A stretch of 44,936 bases of DNA from an uncultured Clostridiaceae bacterium (GTDB lineage: Bacteria > Bacillota > Clostridia > Clostridiales > Clostridiaceae), in assembly GCA_946405135.1 (NCBI GenBank), contig CAMJGD010000023.1:1-44936 (forward strand), written 5' to 3'. Both the position numbers and the translations under genes were made by a program. Below the pieces are notes generated by a model. That model ran no database searches. It was not told the origin of the DNA and was given only the letters and a program-made list of their open reading frames with translations. Below are positions 1 to 12,346 of this stretch, in pieces. Numbering within the stretch: position 1 is the first letter of the stretch; each line of letters opens with the position of its first letter.

Positions 1-40
1 TAACATGAGGTTTGCTTCTTTCAAATTTTTCCTTTGCCAT
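1..40 (-). CDS. tuf: Elongation factor Tu, second copy (first 13 codons only; runs off the left edge)
   Basis: Only the start of the gene is inside the window: an ATG at 40 and the codons for [15 protein letters not shown]-Tu carries aminoacyl-tRNA to the ribosomal A site. Bases 1-55 are identical to 15898-15952 at the other tuf gene, including the ribosome binding site AAGGAGG and spacer, and diverge from base 56 on. It lies 44 nt downstream of fusA with no terminator visible between, as in the usual rpsL-rpsG-fusA-tuf operon. The rest of the protein cannot be judged from here. Confidence 0.93.
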   Translation of the reverse strand, partial: MAKEKFERSKPHV

Positions 41-84
41 TTATAATTCCTCCTTGCTATACCATATAATAATATTCTTTTCAA

Positions 85-2148
85 TTATTTATTGCCTACT
101 ATTTGTTCCTGAATACTCTTTGGAACTTCATCATAATGATCAAATTCCATGCTGTAGGTTCCTCTACCTTGAGTTCTTGATCTCAATGTAGTAGCATAAC
201 CAAACATTTCTGCAAGCGGAACAAAAGCTCTTATAACTTGAGCACCTGCTCTTGCTTCCATTCCTTCAATTCTACCTCTTCTTGAGTTTAAGTCTCCAAT
301 AACATCTCCCATGTAGTCTTCAGGTACAACTACCTCAACTTTCATGGTAGGCTCAAGTAATACTGGGTCTGCTTTTGTCATAGCATTTTTGAATGCCATA
401 GAACCAGCTATCTTAAATGCCATTTCTGAGGAGTCAACTTCATGATAAGAACCATCAAAAACTTTAACCTTAAAGTTTATAACTGGATATCCTCCGATAA
501 CTCCACTTTCTGAAGCTTCTCTGATACCATTATCTATAGCTGGAATATATTCTCTTGGAATAACTCCTCCTACTATAGCATTTTCGAAAGTATATTCACC
601 TTCAGTAGGCATCATTTCTATCCAACAGTGTCCGTACTGTCCACGTCCACCTGACTGTCTTACAAACTTACCTTCAGCTTTAACTGCTTTTCTAACAGTT
701 TCTTTATAAGCAACCTGTGGCTTACCTACATTACATTCAACTTTAAATTCTCTTTGAAGTCTATCAACTATTATTTCAAGATGAAGTTCTCCCATACCTT
801 TTATAATAGTCTGACCAGTTTCTTGATCTGTAAAAGTTTTGAAAGTAGGGTCTTCTTCTGCTAGTTTAGCTAAAGCTATACCCATTTTTTCCTGACCTGC
901 TTTTGTCTTTGGCTCTATAGCAACAGAAATAACTGGTTCTGGGAATTCCATGCTCTCTAATATGATAGGCTCTGAATCTGAACATAGAGTGTCTCCTGTA
1001 CTAGTTTCTTTTAAACCTACTATAGCTCCCAAATCTCCTGTACGTAATTCTTCCACTTCTTCTCTGTGGTTTGCATGCATTCTAACAAGTCTTCCTATTC
1101 TTTCTTTCTTGCCTTTTGTTGAGTTCAAAACGTATGTACCGCTTTGCATTACTCCTGAATAAATTCTTGTGAAAGCTAGCTTTCCTATAAATGGATCTGT
1201 AGCTATTTTAAAAGCTAAGGCTGCCATAGGAACATCATCGTTTGCTTCCCTTTCTAAGTCTTTCTTAGATTCAGGATCGTTTCCTTTTACTGGAGGTATC
1301 TCTAGTGGAGATGGAAGATATTCTACTACTGCATCTAACATTTCCTGAACGCCCTTGTTTTTGTATGAAGAACCGCATATTACTGGAACCATTTCATTAG
1401 CTATAGTAGCTTTTCTTATAGCTGCATGAATTTCTTCTTCTGTTATTTCTTCACCATCTAGATATTTCATCATTAATTCTTCATCAGCTTCAGCAACAGC
1501 TTCTAATAAAATACCTCTATACTCTTCAGCTTTTTCTTTTAATTCAGCTGGTATTTCTACTTCTTCTATTTCAGTTCCTAGGTCGTTTTTGTGGATTATA
1601 GCCACCATTCTTATTAAATCAACCATTCCCACAAATTTATCTTCTTCACCTACTGGAATCTGTATTGGAACTGCATTGGCTCTTAATCTTTCTCTAATAG
1701 TATTTACAGAACTAAAGAAATCAGCTCCCACTGCATCCATCTTATTTATATAAACTAATCTTGGAACACCATATTTGTCTGCCTGTCTCCAAACCGTTTC
1801 TGTCTGTGGTTCTACACCACTCTTTGCATCTAATACTGTAACAGCACCATCTAGTACTCTTAAAGACCTTTCAACCTCCACTGTGAAGTCTACGTGTCCA
1901 GGTGTATCTATTATATTTACTCTATAACCTTTCCACTGACAGGTAGTTGCAGCTGAAGTAATTGTTATACCTCTTTCCTGTTCCTGGGCCATCCAGTCCA
2001 TAGTCGCTTCGCCTTCGTGTGTTTCACCAATTTTATGTGTTTTTCCTGTATAAAATAGAACACGCTCAGTTGTTGTAGTTTTTCCTGCGTCTATATGGGC
2101 CATTATACCAATGTTACGATATTTTTCTAATGGAAATTCTCTTGCCAC
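85..2148 (-). CDS. fusA: Elongation factor G
   Basis: Translocation GTPase of the ribosome, 687 residues as usual for bacterial EF-G. The G-domain motifs are intact: [13 protein letters not shown] (P-loop), the RGIT switch I, DTPGHVDF (G3) and NKMD (G4). Domain II, the domain IV loop region ([12 protein letters not shown]) and domain V follow. I place the start at the GTG at 2148, because AGAGGAGG lies just upstream of it; an in-frame TTG at 2166 sits next to that Shine-Dalgarno and lacks one of its own. Follows rpsG in the str operon and precedes tuf. Confidence 0.97.
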   Translation of the reverse strand: MAREFPLEKYRNIGIMAHIDAGKTTTTERVLFYTGKTHKIGETHEGEATMDWMAQEQERGITITSAATTCQWKGYRVNIIDTPGHVDFTVEVERSLRVLDGAVTVLDAKSGVEPQTETVWRQADKYGVPRLVYINKMDAVGADFFSSVNTIRERLRANAVPIQIPVGEEDKFVGMVDLIRMVAIIHKNDLGTEIEEVEIPAELKEKAEEYRGILLEAVAEADEELMMKYLDGEEITEEEIHAAIRKATIANEMVPVICGSSYKNKGVQEMLDAVVEYLPSPLEIPPVKGNDPESKKDLEREANDDVPMAALAFKIATDPFIGKLAFTRIYSGVMQSGTYVLNSTKGKKERIGRLVRMHANHREEVEELRTGDLGAIVGLKETSTGDTLCSDSEPIILESMEFPEPVISVAIEPKTKAGQEKMGIALAKLAEEDPTFKTFTDQETGQTIIKGMGELHLEIIVDRLQREFKVECNVGKPQVAYKETVRKAVKAEGKFVRQSGGRGQYGHCWIEMMPTEGEYTFENAIVGGVIPREYIPAIDNGIREASESGVIGGYPVINFKVKVFDGSYHEVDSSEMAFKIAGSMAFKNAMTKADPVLLEPTMKVEVVVPEDYMGDVIGDLNSRRGRIEGMEARAGAQVIRAFVPLAEMFGYATTLRSRTQGRGTYSMEFDHYDEVPKSIQEQIVGNK

Positions 2149-2236
2149 GTTTATTCCTCCTCTCAATTTAATGAACTAAATCAGCGACAATAATTTGACG
2201 AAACTGTTTTGGCTGTGCCAAAACAGTTTCCATTTA

Positions 2237-2770
<534 letters not shown>

Positions 2771-2845
2771 TCAGTTCTCTCGCAAAATTATGTATAAAAA
2801 ATATATATAAATGCCGAAAACATTGCACTATTTTAGAAAGTCAAA

Positions 2846-3223
2846 CTATTTTTGCTTTGGTTTCTTTGCACCATATTTTGATCTAGACTGCATTCTGTTA
2901 GCAACACCTGCTGAATCTAGAGCACCTCTTACAATATGGTACCTAACACCTGGAAGGTCTTTAACTCTTCCACCCCTTATAAGAACAACGCTGTGCTCTT
3001 GTAGGTTGTGTCCAACTCCTGGGATATACGCTGTAACTTCATATCCATTTGTCAATCTAACTCTGGCAATTTTTCTAAGAGCGGAGTTAGGTTTCTTTGG
3101 AGTAGTAGTTTTAACTACAGTACATACACCTCTTTTTTGTGGACATTCCTTAAGTGCTGGGGAATTTGACTTAGTAGTGACTGTTTTTCTGCCCTTTCTT
3201 ACTAACTGGCTTATTGTTGGCAT
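2846..3223 (-). CDS. rpsL: 30S ribosomal protein S12
   Basis: Decoding-centre protein of the 30S subunit, 125 residues. Begins [13 protein letters not shown] and has the KKPNSALRK and GVRYHIVRG segments. The lysines and proline where streptomycin-resistance substitutions usually occur are the wild-type residues ([23 protein letters not shown]), so no resistance allele is seen. AGGAGG lies upstream of the ATG. It follows the L7Ae-like gene, and both are read from the promoter at 3644-3672. Confidence 0.98.
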   Translation of the reverse strand: MPTISQLVRKGRKTVTTKSNSPALKECPQKRGVCTVVKTTTPKKPNSALRKIARVRLTNGYEVTAYIPGVGHNLQEHSVVLIRGGRVKDLPGVRYHIVRGALDSAGVANRMQSRSKYGAKKPKQK

Positions 3224-3281
3224 ATTTTCACCTCCTAAAATAATTAAAAATTCTAATCTATTAATAAAATTAGTAGCTAGC

Positions 3282-3527
3282 TTATTTTTCTTTAAGAATT
3301 AAAGCAGCTGCAGAACTTACTTCAATAGCACATAGCTTTCCAAGTTCTTTCATGGTTTTAATAAACTCTATTTCCACACCATTTTGTTCAGCTAATTCTA
3401 CTAAAGGAGTTACAAGCTTTTTTTCAGCATCTTCTGCTACGTATAATCTTTTTCCATCACCATTTTTTATGCATTTTGTAGCTTGCTTTATTCCTATAAC
3501 TTTTTTCCCTAAAAGTCTGTCTACCAT
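3282..3527 (-). CDS. rplGB: L7Ae-family k-turn binding protein (YbxF/RplGB type)
   Basis: An 81-residue protein of the L7Ae/L30e/S12e/Gadd45 fold, with the family pattern [23 protein letters not shown] followed by L..LAE.NGVEI and a terminal [13 protein letters not shown]. In B. subtilis the equivalent YbxF binds RNA kink-turns and sits, as here, between rpoC and rpsL. Its cellular role is not settled. The start is the ATG at 3527, with GAGGAGGGTG upstream; an in-frame codon at 3551 would put that site inside the coding region. Confidence 0.92.
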   Translation of the reverse strand: MVDRLLGKKVIGIKQATKCIKNGDGKRLYVAEDAEKKLVTPLVELAEQNGVEIEFIKTMKELGKLCAIEVSSAAALILKEK

Positions 3528-3561
3528 GAAATCACCCTCCTCGTTACTCAATACTTAACAT

Positions 3562-3588
3562 TGAGGCAAAGCTTTGTGCTTTGCCTCA
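3562..3588. repeat. Perfect 11-bp inverted repeat between rpoC and rplGB
   Basis: Arms TGAGGCAAAGC (3562-3572) and GCTTTGCCTCA (3578-3588) enclose a 5-nt loop. It lies downstream of the promoter at 3644-3672, in the leader of the rplGB-rpsL-rpsG-fusA transcript. On the minus strand it is followed by ATGTTAAG, not a U-run, so it does not look like a standard intrinsic terminator. A leader stem or processing site is more likely. Confidence 0.75.
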
Positions 3589-3643
3589 CATGAAATCATG
3601 TTAGACAAATGATTTTATTTCTATTATAAATCACACAAAATGT

Positions 3644-3672
3644 ATTTTATCATTTAAGTACAACTCTGTCAA
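3644..3672 (-). promoter_or_regulatory. Promoter of the str operon (rplGB-rpsL-rpsG-fusA-tuf)
   Basis: On the minus strand TTGACA (3672-3667), a 17-nt spacer and TAAAAT (3649-3644) form a strong sigma-A promoter. It starts only 12 nt after the end of rpoC and leaves a leader of about 110 nt before rplGB, which contains the inverted repeat at 3562-3588. Confidence 0.85.
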
Positions 3673-3683
3673 TAAATTATAAG

Positions 3684-6600
3684 TTATTCTTCTGCAGCAT
3701 CTGTTAATTCTTTTTTGGGCACTTCTTTGTCAGTATTAAGCTTTACAGATCTATATCTCATCATTCCTGTTCCAGCTGGTATTAACTTACCTATAATAAC
3801 ATTTTCTTTTAATCCTAATAGAGGATCTATTTTCCCTTTTATGGCTGCATCTGTTAATACCCTTGTAGTTTCTTGGAATGAAGCTGCAGATAAGAAAGAG
3901 TCAGTAGCAAGTGCTGCTTTTGTTATTCCAAGTAAAACTTGTTCTCCCTTAGCTTCTTCTCCATCTATACTTGCTGCTCTTTCGTTTTCTTCTTGGAAAT
4001 CAAACATATCTATCATTGTACCTGGTAAGAAATCAGTATCTCCTGACTCTGTTACCTTAATTTTTCTTGTCATTTGTCTTACAACAATCTCTAAATGCTT
4101 ATCATTTATATCAACACCTTGAAGTCTATATACCTTTTGGACTTCTGAAAGAAGATAGTTTCTAACACCTTCTATTCCTTTAATCCTCATAATATCATGA
4201 GGATTTACAGAACCTTCAGTGATTTCATCTCCTGCTTCTATGGAATCTCCATCGCTTACTTTTAATCTTGAACCAAATGGTATATCATAGCTGCGTTCTT
4301 CTCCATCTGCTCCGGTAATATATACAGTCCTCTTTTTCTTAGTTTCTTCAACTCTTACGGTACCAGCAACTTCAGTTACTATAGCTAATCCCTTTGGTTT
4401 TCTAGCTTCAAATAATTCTTCAACTCTTGGAAGACCTTGTGTTATATCTGCTCCTGCAACTCCACCAGTATGGAATGTTCTCATGGTAAGCTGAGTACCA
4501 GGTTCCCCTATAGATTGTGCTGCTACTATTCCAACAGCCTCACCTATATTAATTTTCTGACCTGTAGCCATATTCATTCCATAGCATTTAGCACAAACAC
4601 CTACTTTAGAGTGACAGGTAAATACTGATCGTATCTTAACTTTCTTTAATCCTGTCTTTTCAACTCTATCTGCCATATTTAATGTTATATAGGTGTCTTT
4701 AGGTACTAATAATTCTCCGGTAGAAGGATCCACTATGTCTTCAGCAGAATATCTTCCTGTCAATCGTTCTCTTAATGTCTCTATTACTTCTGTTCCCTCT
4801 TTTATCTCTGATACATATACACCTTCATCTGTGCCGCAATCCTCATGTCTAACTATAACATCCTGGCTAACATCTACTAGCCTTCTTGTTAAGTATCCAG
4901 AGTCCGCAGTCTTAAGAGCTGTATCTGCGTTACCTTTTCTAGCTCCATGAGTAGATATAAAATACTCTAGCACATCCAAGCCTTCTCTAAAGGATGCCTT
5001 AATAGGTAATTCTATAATCTTACCAGATGGATTTGCCATAAGTCCTCTCATTCCCGCAAGCTGTTTAATCTGGCTTTTAGAACCTCTCGCTCCAGAATCA
5101 GCCATCATAAATATAGGATTGAAATTATCTAGATTATCCATAAGCGCATCTGCTACATCTTCAGTGGTTTTAGTCCATTTATCTATTACTCTTTCATATC
5201 TTTCTTCTTCAGATATTAATCCTCTTTTATACATTTTTTCTATTTTATCTACAGTTTGTTCTGCTTCATTTAATAATATCTTTTTCTGATCTGGCACTAT
5301 CATATCTGAAGCCGATACAGTTATGGCACCTATAGTTGAATAATGATATCCCTTAGCTTTTATTTGGTCAAGCATTACAGAAGTTTTTATTGGTCCATGT
5401 TTCATATAACACTTATCTACAATTTTACCTAAGTTTTTCTTATCCACTAAAAAGTCTATTTCTAATTTAAATTCATTTTCTTGAATGCTTCTATCCACAA
5501 ATCCTAAATCCTGTGGTATAGACTCATTAAATATTAATTTACCTACAGTAGTATCAATGATACCGTACTTTAATGTATCTTCTATTTCTTTAACTAATTT
5601 TACTTTTATTTTAGCATGTAAAGATACTACTTTTGCTTCATAAGCCATAATAGCTTCTTCCAAACTAGAAAAATACTTTCCTTCTCCTACTTCACCATCT
5701 TTGTTTAAGGTTAAATAGTATGAACCTAATATCATATCCTGTGTAGGCACGCATACTGGTTTTCCATCTGAAGGTTTCATTATATTCCCTGCGGCTAACA
5801 TTAAGAACCTTGCTTCTGCTTGAGCCTCTACGGAAAGTGGCACGTGGACTGCCATCTGGTCCCCATCGAAATCAGCATTATATGCTGTACAAACTAAAGG
5901 ATGCAGTTTTATGGCTCTTCCTTCAACTAGTACAGGCTGGAATGCCTGAATTCCAAGTCTATGTAGAGTAGGAGCACGGTTTAATAGTACTGGATGATCT
6001 GATATAACCTCTTCTAAAACATCCCACACTTGTGGCATTACTCTCTCTACCATTCTCTTAGCGCTCTTAATATTATGAGCTATACCATCTTCCACTAACT
6101 TTTTCATAACAAAAGGCTTAAAAAGCTCTAAGGCCATCTCTTTTGGCAAACCGCATTGGTACATTTTCAATTCAGGACCAACAACTATAACAGATCTTCC
6201 TGAATAGTCAACACGTTTTCCTAAAAGGTTTTGTCTAAATCTTCCTTGCTTTCCCTTTAACATATCTGATAAAGATTTTAAAGGTCTATTTCCAGGACCT
6301 GTAACTGGTCTTCCTCTTCTACCATTATCGATTAGTGCATCCACTGCTTCTTGAAGCATTCTTTTTTCATTTCTTACTATTATGTCTGGTGCACCTAAAT
6401 CTAATAATTTTTTTAATCTATTATTTCTATTAATAACTCTTCTATATAAATCATTTAAATCTGATGTAGCAAATCTTCCTCCATCTAGTTGAACCATAGG
6501 TCTTAAATCTGGTGGTATTACCGGTATTACACTTATTATCATCCATTCTGGTTTGTTCCCAGATTTTCTAAAGGATTCTACTACTTCAAGCCTTCTTATT

Positions 6601-7220
6601 ATCCTTACTTTTTTTTGTCCTGTGCTGTTTTTTAATTCCTCTTTTAATTCTGATCCAGTCCTCTCTAGATCTATCTCTTCCAATAATATTTTTATTGATT
6701 CCGCGCCCATACCTGCTATAAAGCTGTCTTCACCATATTTATCTATAGCTTCTCTATATTCTTTTTCATTTAGAAGCTGTTTCTTTAGTAGAGGAGTCTC
6801 TTTAGGATCTAATACTACATAAGAAGCAAAGTAAAGCACTTTCTCTAAAGATCTTGGTGACATATCTAATATCAAACCCATACGTGAAGGTATACCTTTA
6901 AAATACCATATATGGGATACAGGGGCAGCAAGCTCAATGTGCCCCATTCTTTCACGTCTTACTTTTGATTTAGTCACTTCAACACCGCATCTGTCACATA
7001 CTATACCTTTATATCTTACTCTTTTGTACTTACCACAATGACATTCCCAATCTTTTGTAGGTCCAAATATTCTTTCACAGAACAAACCGTCTCTTTCTGG
7101 TTTTAAAGTTCTATAATTTATTGTTTCAGGTTTCTTTACTTCCCCTCTAGACCATTCTCTTATCTGCTCAGGAGAAGCTAATCCTATTTGCAAGGCATCA
7201 AAATTATTTAACTCAAACAA
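3684..7220 (-). CDS. rpoC: DNA-directed RNA polymerase subunit beta'
   Basis: Largest RNA polymerase subunit, 1178 residues, the usual length for a Firmicute lacking large insertions. The catalytic Mg-binding motif [12 protein letters not shown] is intact. The N-terminal zinc ribbon (CHCGKYKR...CDRCG) and the second zinc site (C near CGTDEG, then [11 protein letters not shown]) are present, as is the bridge-helix/trigger-loop region ([19 protein letters not shown]). It starts at ATG 7220, with GGAGG upstream, 20 nt after rpoB, so the two are co-transcribed. Confidence 0.98.
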   Translation of the reverse strand: MFELNNFDALQIGLASPEQIREWSRGEVKKPETINYRTLKPERDGLFCERIFGPTKDWECHCGKYKRVRYKGIVCDRCGVEVTKSKVRRERMGHIELAAPVSHIWYFKGIPSRMGLILDMSPRSLEKVLYFASYVVLDPKETPLLKKQLLNEKEYREAIDKYGEDSFIAGMGAESIKILLEEIDLERTGSELKEELKNSTGQKKVRIIRRLEVVESFRKSGNKPEWMIISVIPVIPPDLRPMVQLDGGRFATSDLNDLYRRVINRNNRLKKLLDLGAPDIIVRNEKRMLQEAVDALIDNGRRGRPVTGPGNRPLKSLSDMLKGKQGRFRQNLLGKRVDYSGRSVIVVGPELKMYQCGLPKEMALELFKPFVMKKLVEDGIAHNIKSAKRMVERVMPQVWDVLEEVISDHPVLLNRAPTLHRLGIQAFQPVLVEGRAIKLHPLVCTAYNADFDGDQMAVHVPLSVEAQAEARFLMLAAGNIMKPSDGKPVCVPTQDMILGSYYLTLNKDGEVGEGKYFSSLEEAIMAYEAKVVSLHAKIKVKLVKEIEDTLKYGIIDTTVGKLIFNESIPQDLGFVDRSIQENEFKLEIDFLVDKKNLGKIVDKCYMKHGPIKTSVMLDQIKAKGYHYSTIGAITVSASDMIVPDQKKILLNEAEQTVDKIEKMYKRGLISEEERYERVIDKWTKTTEDVADALMDNLDNFNPIFMMADSGARGSKSQIKQLAGMRGLMANPSGKIIELPIKASFREGLDVLEYFISTHGARKGNADTALKTADSGYLTRRLVDVSQDVIVRHEDCGTDEGVYVSEIKEGTEVIETLRERLTGRYSAEDIVDPSTGELLVPKDTYITLNMADRVEKTGLKKVKIRSVFTCHSKVGVCAKCYGMNMATGQKINIGEAVGIVAAQSIGEPGTQLTMRTFHTGGVAGADITQGLPRVEELFEARKPKGLAIVTEVAGTVRVEETKKKRTVYITGADGEERSYDIPFGSRLKVSDGDSIEAGDEITEGSVNPHDIMRIKGIEGVRNYLLSEVQKVYRLQGVDINDKHLEIVVRQMTRKIKVTESGDTDFLPGTMIDMFDFQEENERAASIDGEEAKGEQVLLGITKAALATDSFLSAASFQETTRVLTDAAIKGKIDPLLGLKENVIIGKLIPAGTGMMRYRSVKLNTDKEVPKKELTDAAEE

Positions 7221-7240
7221 GGGTAAATCCTCCCTTCAAA

Positions 7241-10200
7241 TTAGTGTTCATCGTTAAAATCATCTATCTCTAGTTCACCATCAAAATCATCTAATGGAAG
7301 TTCTTCATAATCTAATTCTACATCTTCTTCTTGTTCTTGTTCTTCTTCATTTTCTATATAGTCATCATCAGGAACTGGCGGAACAAATTCTTCATTACCT
7401 TCAATGTTTACATCTAATTCTTCAAGCTCTTCTTCCACAGATTCTTTTATTTTTATTTCTTCTTTATCGTCATTAAGTACTTTTACATTTAAACATAAAG
7501 CCTGAAGCTCTTTTATAAGAACCTTGAAGGACTCAGGTACACCTGGTTCAGGTATATTTTCACCCTTGACAATAGCTTCGTAGGTCTTAACCCTACCTAC
7601 AACGTCATCTGACTTAACTGTTAATATTTCTTGAAGAGTATGAGCAGCTCCATAAGCTTCTAATGCCCAAACCTCCATCTCTCCAAATCTTTGCCCTCCA
7701 AATTGCGCTTTACCACCTAAAGGTTGCTGCGTAACTAGTGAATAAGGGCCTGTAGATCTAGCATGTATCTTGTCATCAACTAAATGGGCAAGTTTTAATA
7801 TATACATATATCCTACTGTTACCCTATTATCAAATGGTTCTCCAGTTCTTCCATCGTATAAAACTGTTTTTCCATCTTTATTATATCCAGCTTGTTCTAG
7901 ACACTCTTCTATTTCATCTTCTGTTGCTCCATCAAATACTGGAGTAGCTACATGCCAACCCAACTTGTTAGCTGCTAATCCTAAATGTACCTCTAATACC
8001 TGACCTATATTCATACGTGAAGGTACTCCTAGTGGATTTAAGCATATTTGAAGAGGTCTTCCATCAGGCAAGAAAGGCATATCTTCTTCTGGTAATACTC
8101 TTGATATGACACCTTTGTTACCATGTCTTCCTGCCATTTTGTCTCCTACAGATATCTTTCTCTTTTGAGCAATATAGCATCTTACAAGCTGATTAACTCC
8201 TGGTGGCAATTCGTCACCATTTTCCCTTGTAAATACTTTTACGTCTACTATTATACCAGCTTCTCCATGTGGAACTCTAAGAGAAGTGTCTCTAACCTCT
8301 CTGGCTTTTTCACCAAAAATAGCTCTTAATAATCTTTCTTCTGCAGTAAGTTCAGTTTCTCCTTTTGGAGTAACTTTTCCCACTAGAATATCTCCAGATC
8401 TTACTTCTGCCCCTATTCTGATTATTCCACGTTCATCTATATCTTTCAGTGCGTCTTCTCCAACGTTTGGAATATCTCTAGTGATTTCTTCTGGTCCAAG
8501 TTTAGTATCTCTAGATTCGCACTCATATTCCTCTATATGAATAGATGTGAATACATCATCTCTAACTAGCTGTTCTGAAATAAGCATAGCATCTTCGTAG
8601 TTATAACCTTCCCAAGTTATAAATCCCATTCTTATGTTTTTGCCTAAAGCAATTTCTCCTAAGTCTGTAGATGGGCCATCTGATAAAACTGTTCCTTTTG
8701 GTACATAATCACCTTTGCTTACTATAGGCCTCTGATTTATACAAGTACCCTGATTTGATCTCTTAAATTTAAGTAATCTATATATGTCCATACCACCATC
8801 AGAATCTCTTTTTACTCTTACTTCGTTGGCACTTACAAAAACAACTGTACCTGAATTTTTAGCTTTAGGAAGTACTCCTGAGTCTACTGCTGCTTTATAT
8901 TCTATGCCCGTTCCTATTATTGGTGCTTGAGGCATTAATAATGGAACTGCCTGACGTTGCATGTTTGATCCCATAAGTGCACGGGAAGCATCATCATTTT
9001 CTAGGAATGGAATCATAGCTGTAGCTACAGAAACTATCTGCCTTGGAGATACATCCATTAAATCTACATCTTCACTTGGGATAACTAGTATATCCTCTTT
9101 AATTCTTACTGTTACTCTATTATCTATAAACCTTCCATTCTCATCTAAAGGCTCATTAGACTGAGCTATAGAATATAAGTCTTCTTCATCTGCAGTAAAA
9201 TATCGTATTTCATCAGTAACTATTCCTAATTTTTTATCAACTACCCTGTAAGGAGTCTCTATAAAACCATATTCATTAACTCTTGCATAAGTTGCTAAAG
9301 AGTTAATTAATCCTATATTAGGTCCTTCAGGTGTCTCTATAGGACACATTCTTCCATAATGAGAATGATGAACGTCTCTTACTTCAAAACCAGCTCTTTC
9401 TCTAGAAAGACCACCAGGTCCTAAAGCTGAAAGTCTTCTTTTATGAGTGAGTTCTGAAAGAGGATTAGTTTGATCCATGAATTGAGATAATTGAGAACTT
9501 CCAAAGAACTCTTTTATAGATGCTGCAACTGGTCTTATATTTATAAGCGCCTGAGGTGTTATACCTTCTTGATCCTGAATGGTCATTCTTTCTTTTACAA
9601 CTCTCTCCATTCTTGAAAGTCCTATTCTAAACTGATTCTGTAAAAGCTCTCCAACGGATCTTAATCTTCTGTTTCCAAGATGATCTATATCATCCACATC
9701 ACCTATTCCATAAGCTAAACCTAACTCATAACTTATAGTGGCATATATATCATCTCTTATTATATGTTTAGGTATTAACCTATTCATATTTTTCTTTATA
9801 TGCTCTTTAATCATATCTTCTTCTGTATAATTATTTAATATCTCTTTTAATGTTGGATAATGAACTAATTCCTTTATATTTAAATCATCTATATTAAAAT
9901 TAATATGCTTATGTATATTTACAAAATTATTACCTATTACTCTTACTACTTTATCTTCCACAAGTATATCTACTGAATTAATTCCACAATCCTGTATTTC
10001 TATAGCCTTTTCTCTATTGATTTTCTCGCCTTTTTCAACTAGTATCTCACCAGTTTCAGAATTTATAATATCTTTAGCTGCTATTTGATTTACTATTCTC
10101 AAATTGATAGCTAGTTTTTTATTAAACTTATATCTTCCAACCTTTGATAGATCATACCTTTTTGCATCAAAAAACAGTGAATCAATTAGTCCTATAGCAC

Positions 10201-10948
10201 TATCTACAGTTGGCGGCTCGCCTGGTCTTAATCTTTTATATATTTCTAGCAAAGCTTCTTCCTTGGTTTTAGTATTGTCTTTTTCTATAGTAGCCTTAAG
10301 TCTTTCATCTTCTCCAAAAAACTCTACTAGCTCCTGATCACTGCCTATACCCATAGCTCTGCCGAGTATAGTTATTGGCAATTTTCTAGTTTTATCAATT
10401 CTTACATATATTACATCATTTGAGTCTGTTTCATATTCTAACCAAGCTCCTCTGTTAGGTATAACTGTAGATGCAAATAATTTTTTACCATTTTTATCTA
10501 AAGTTAAATTATAGTAGACCCCAGGAGATCTAACTAATTGGCTTACTATTACTCTTTCTGCTCCGTTTATGATGAAAGTTCCTTGTTCTGTCATTAAAGG
10601 AAAATCCCCCATAAACACTTCTTGCTCTTTAAGTTCTCCTGTTTCTTTATTCTGCAATCTCACCTTTACTTTCAAAGGCGCTGCAAATGTTGAGTCTCTT
10701 TCTTTGCATTCTTCTACAGAATACTTGATATTATCCATATCAAGAGTATACCCAACAAATTCAAGAACAAGATTTCCAGTATAATTGGTTATAGGATTAA
10801 CATCATCAAAGACCTCTTGAAGACCTTCCTTTAAAAACCAATTATAGGAATCTAATTGTACCTCGATTAAGTTAGGCATATCTGCTACTTCCTTGACTTT
10901 TCCAAAGCTCATTCTTGTTCTTTTTCCAACTTGGACAGGATGTACCAT
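7241..10948 (-). CDS. rpoB: DNA-directed RNA polymerase subunit beta
   Basis: Second-largest RNA polymerase subunit, 1235 residues. The rifampicin region ([36 protein letters not shown]) carries the susceptible-type residues. [10 protein letters not shown] and the C-terminal clamp segment [19 protein letters not shown] are intact. The last 70 or so residues form a very acidic tail (runs such as [18 protein letters not shown]) that is longer than in many relatives. Start at ATG 10948, chosen because AAGGGGTG lies upstream; an in-frame codon at 10984 has no such site. Confidence 0.97.
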   Translation of the reverse strand: MVHPVQVGKRTRMSFGKVKEVADMPNLIEVQLDSYNWFLKEGLQEVFDDVNPITNYTGNLVLEFVGYTLDMDNIKYSVEECKERDSTFAAPLKVKVRLQNKETGELKEQEVFMGDFPLMTEQGTFIINGAERVIVSQLVRSPGVYYNLTLDKNGKKLFASTVIPNRGAWLEYETDSNDVIYVRIDKTRKLPITILGRAMGIGSDQELVEFFGEDERLKATIEKDNTKTKEEALLEIYKRLRPGEPPTVDSAIGLIDSLFFDAKRYDLSKVGRYKFNKKLAINLRIVNQIAAKDIINSETGEILVEKGEKINREKAIEIQDCGINSVDILVEDKVVRVIGNNFVNIHKHINFNIDDLNIKELVHYPTLKEILNNYTEEDMIKEHIKKNMNRLIPKHIIRDDIYATISYELGLAYGIGDVDDIDHLGNRRLRSVGELLQNQFRIGLSRMERVVKERMTIQDQEGITPQALINIRPVAASIKEFFGSSQLSQFMDQTNPLSELTHKRRLSALGPGGLSRERAGFEVRDVHHSHYGRMCPIETPEGPNIGLINSLATYARVNEYGFIETPYRVVDKKLGIVTDEIRYFTADEEDLYSIAQSNEPLDENGRFIDNRVTVRIKEDILVIPSEDVDLMDVSPRQIVSVATAMIPFLENDDASRALMGSNMQRQAVPLLMPQAPIIGTGIEYKAAVDSGVLPKAKNSGTVVFVSANEVRVKRDSDGGMDIYRLLKFKRSNQGTCINQRPIVSKGDYVPKGTVLSDGPSTDLGEIALGKNIRMGFITWEGYNYEDAMLISEQLVRDDVFTSIHIEEYECESRDTKLGPEEITRDIPNVGEDALKDIDERGIIRIGAEVRSGDILVGKVTPKGETELTAEERLLRAIFGEKAREVRDTSLRVPHGEAGIIVDVKVFTRENGDELPPGVNQLVRCYIAQKRKISVGDKMAGRHGNKGVISRVLPEEDMPFLPDGRPLQICLNPLGVPSRMNIGQVLEVHLGLAANKLGWHVATPVFDGATEDEIEECLEQAGYNKDGKTVLYDGRTGEPFDNRVTVGYMYILKLAHLVDDKIHARSTGPYSLVTQQPLGGKAQFGGQRFGEMEVWALEAYGAAHTLQEILTVKSDDVVGRVKTYEAIVKGENIPEPGVPESFKVLIKELQALCLNVKVLNDDKEEIKIKESVEEELEELDVNIEGNEEFVPPVPDDDYIENEEEQEQEEDVELDYEELPLDDFDGELEIDDFNDEH

Positions 10949-11128
10949 TAGCTTTTCACCCCTTGTATAAACTAAAATAACCAAAAGCAGAATATCCCTA
11001 TGGACTTTTGCTTCTGGATTGCATACGTGTCATCAAATTAGTATAACCAAAACTTCCAAAAAAATTCATTATTATTAAAATTAAACTGTTGAAAGCATAG
11101 TTCTCCATAATTAACAGTACATTAAATA

Positions 11129-11157
11129 ATAGTATCATAATTGATATTTTGAGTCAA
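11129..11157 (-). promoter_or_regulatory. Promoter of rpoB-rpoC
   Basis: TTGACT (11157-11152), 17 nt, TACTAT (11134-11129) on the minus strand. It lies between the rplL hairpin and rpoB, with a leader of about 170 nt. It would let the polymerase genes be made at a rate separate from L10/L12. Confidence 0.75.
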
Positions 11158-11170
11158 TAGTGAGTGGTTA

Positions 11171-11206
11171 AAAAAAGAGGCACTATTTATAGAGTGCCTC
11201 TTTTTA
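11171..11206 (-). terminator. Hairpin terminator or attenuator between rplL and rpoB
   Basis: Stem AAAAAGAGGCACT/AGTGCCTCTTTTT with an 8-nt loop and a T-run, 15 nt after the rplL stop. It is a textbook intrinsic terminator shape. Since rpoB lies downstream, it probably reduces, rather than abolishes, transcription into rpoBC. Confidence 0.85.
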
Positions 11207-11220
11207 GAGTAAATCCATTA

Positions 11221-11586
11221 CTATTTTATTTCTACTGTAGCACCAACTTCAGAAAGTTTAGCTTTTATGCTTTCAGCTTCATCCTTTGATACGCCTTCTT
11301 TAAGTGTCTTAGGAGCTCCGTCTACAACTTCTTTAGCTTCTTTTAGTCCTAATCCAGTTATTTCTCTAACTGCTTTTATAACTTTTATTTTTTCTGATCC
11401 AGCACTTGCTAGAACTACATCAAATTCTGTCTTTTCTTCTGCAGCAGCTCCTGGTGCAGCTGCTCCTGCTACTGCAACTGGTGCTGCAGCGCTTACTCCA
11501 AATTCTTCTTCACAAGCTTTTACTAATTCATTTAATTCTAAAACGCTCATTTCTTTTATAGCCTGAATTATATCTTCTCTTGTCAT
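11221..11586 (-). CDS. rplL: 50S ribosomal protein L7/L12
   Basis: Stalk protein that recruits translational GTPases, 121 residues. N-terminal dimerisation segment (about 1-33), Ala/Gly/Pro-rich hinge ([19 protein letters not shown], about 34-53) and the C-terminal factor-binding domain with [20 protein letters not shown]. Preceded by GGAGGTG. It follows rplJ by 50 nt and is followed by the hairpin at 11171-11206. Confidence 0.98.
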   Translation of the reverse strand: MTREDIIQAIKEMSVLELNELVKACEEEFGVSAAAPVAVAGAAAPGAAAEEKTEFDVVLASAGSEKIKVIKAVREITGLGLKEAKEVVDGAPKTLKEGVSKDEAESIKAKLSEVGATVEIK

Positions 11587-11636
11587 TTATAATACACCTC
11601 CGAAATTTATCAATTTTAATATACTTTTTTGAAATA

Positions 11637-12140
11637 TTATTGTTGTTCAGCTTCTTTCTGCTCTTTTACTGCATTTAGCATATATGCAAAGCTTGATAAT
11701 GGAGACTTGATACTTCCAAGGAACTTCGCAATAAGAACTTCTCTTGATGGTATGCTTGCAAGCTGTTTAACCATATCAGCTGAATACATTTCTTTCTGAA
11801 CAACTCCTGCTTTAAGCTCAAGTTTCTTATGTGTTTTAGCAAAATCATTAAGAATCCTTGCTGGTGCTGTTACATCTTCATATCCAAAAGCAATGGATAC
11901 TGGTCCTGCTAGATATTCATCTAATCCTTCTAGACCTAATTCTTTAGCTGCTAAAGCAACCAATGTGTTTTTGTATACTTTGTACTCTATTCCAGCTTCT
12001 CTTAGATTTTTTCTAAGTTGAGTATCTTCCTCAACTGTTAATCCTTGATAATCTGAAAGTATAACAGCCTGTGCTTTTTCTAATTTTTCTCTTATTTCAG
12101 CAACTTTAGCTTCTTTAATCTGTCTATTCTTATTCTGCAC
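11637..12140 (-). CDS. rplJ: 50S ribosomal protein L10
   Basis: Base of the L7/L12 stalk, 167 residues. Has the YRVYKNTL-like segment (here [18 protein letters not shown]) and a C-terminal helix that would carry the L12 dimers. The start is the GTG at 12140, preceded by GAGGAGGTG. It has its own promoter and an L10-type leader RNA, so L10 probably represses its own translation together with L12. Confidence 0.97.
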   Translation of the reverse strand: MQNKNRQIKEAKVAEIREKLEKAQAVILSDYQGLTVEEDTQLRKNLREAGIEYKVYKNTLVALAAKELGLEGLDEYLAGPVSIAFGYEDVTAPARILNDFAKTHKKLELKAGVVQKEMYSADMVKQLASIPSREVLIAKFLGSIKSPLSSFAYMLNAVKEQKEAEQQ

Positions 12141-12179
12141 TGTGTGTCCACCTCCTCACAGTTTTAACTGCTTTTATAT

Positions 12180-12300
12180 ATGCAATAAATAAAGGTCTTC
12201 CGCAGACAAAAGGAAGACCTTACACTTACATGTATAAGAAATCCTCGGTAGGTTATATAATTTATGCTTTCGCACCTACTGTCTACGGAATTAGTATTCA
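12180..12300 (-). ncRNA. Ribosomal L10 leader RNA
   Basis: Leader of rplJ-rplL with the hallmark minus-strand segments CCGTAGACAGTAGGTGC and ATAACCTACCGAGG, whose GTAGGT/ACCTAC parts pair. A second strong hairpin follows at 12192-12221 (AAGGTCTTCC/GGAAGACCTT, then TTTATTTATT). This matches the known L10 leader, which is bound by the L10-L12 complex. The exact ends are approximate. Confidence 0.9.
12192..12221 (-). promoter_or_regulatory. Second hairpin of the L10 leader, possible attenuator
   Basis: A 10-bp perfect stem, AAGGTCTTCC/GGAAGACCTT, with a 10-nt loop, then a U-rich but interrupted tail (TTTATTTATT). It may be a weak terminator whose formation depends on L10 binding upstream. Confidence 0.6.
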
Positions 12301-12315
12301 TTTTTCACCTTTAAT

Positions 12316-12344
12316 ATGATAACATATCAAAGTTTATCTGTCAA
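12316..12344 (-). promoter_or_regulatory. Promoter of rplJ-rplL
   Basis: TTGACA (12344-12339), 17 nt, TATCAT (12321-12316) on the minus strand. It begins 3 bp after the rplA stop codon and drives the L10 leader. Confidence 0.85.
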
Positions 12345-12346
12345 TA

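Noticed and set aside
2811-3302. 163-codon plus-strand frame over rpsL
   Set aside because: Antisense to rpsL, lacks a ribosome site and resembles no protein family; a shadow of codon bias.
3715-4122. Long plus-strand frames opposite rpoC, rpoB, tuf, nusG and yacL
   Set aside because: All lie inside well-supported minus-strand genes and have hydrophobic, low-complexity shadow translations.
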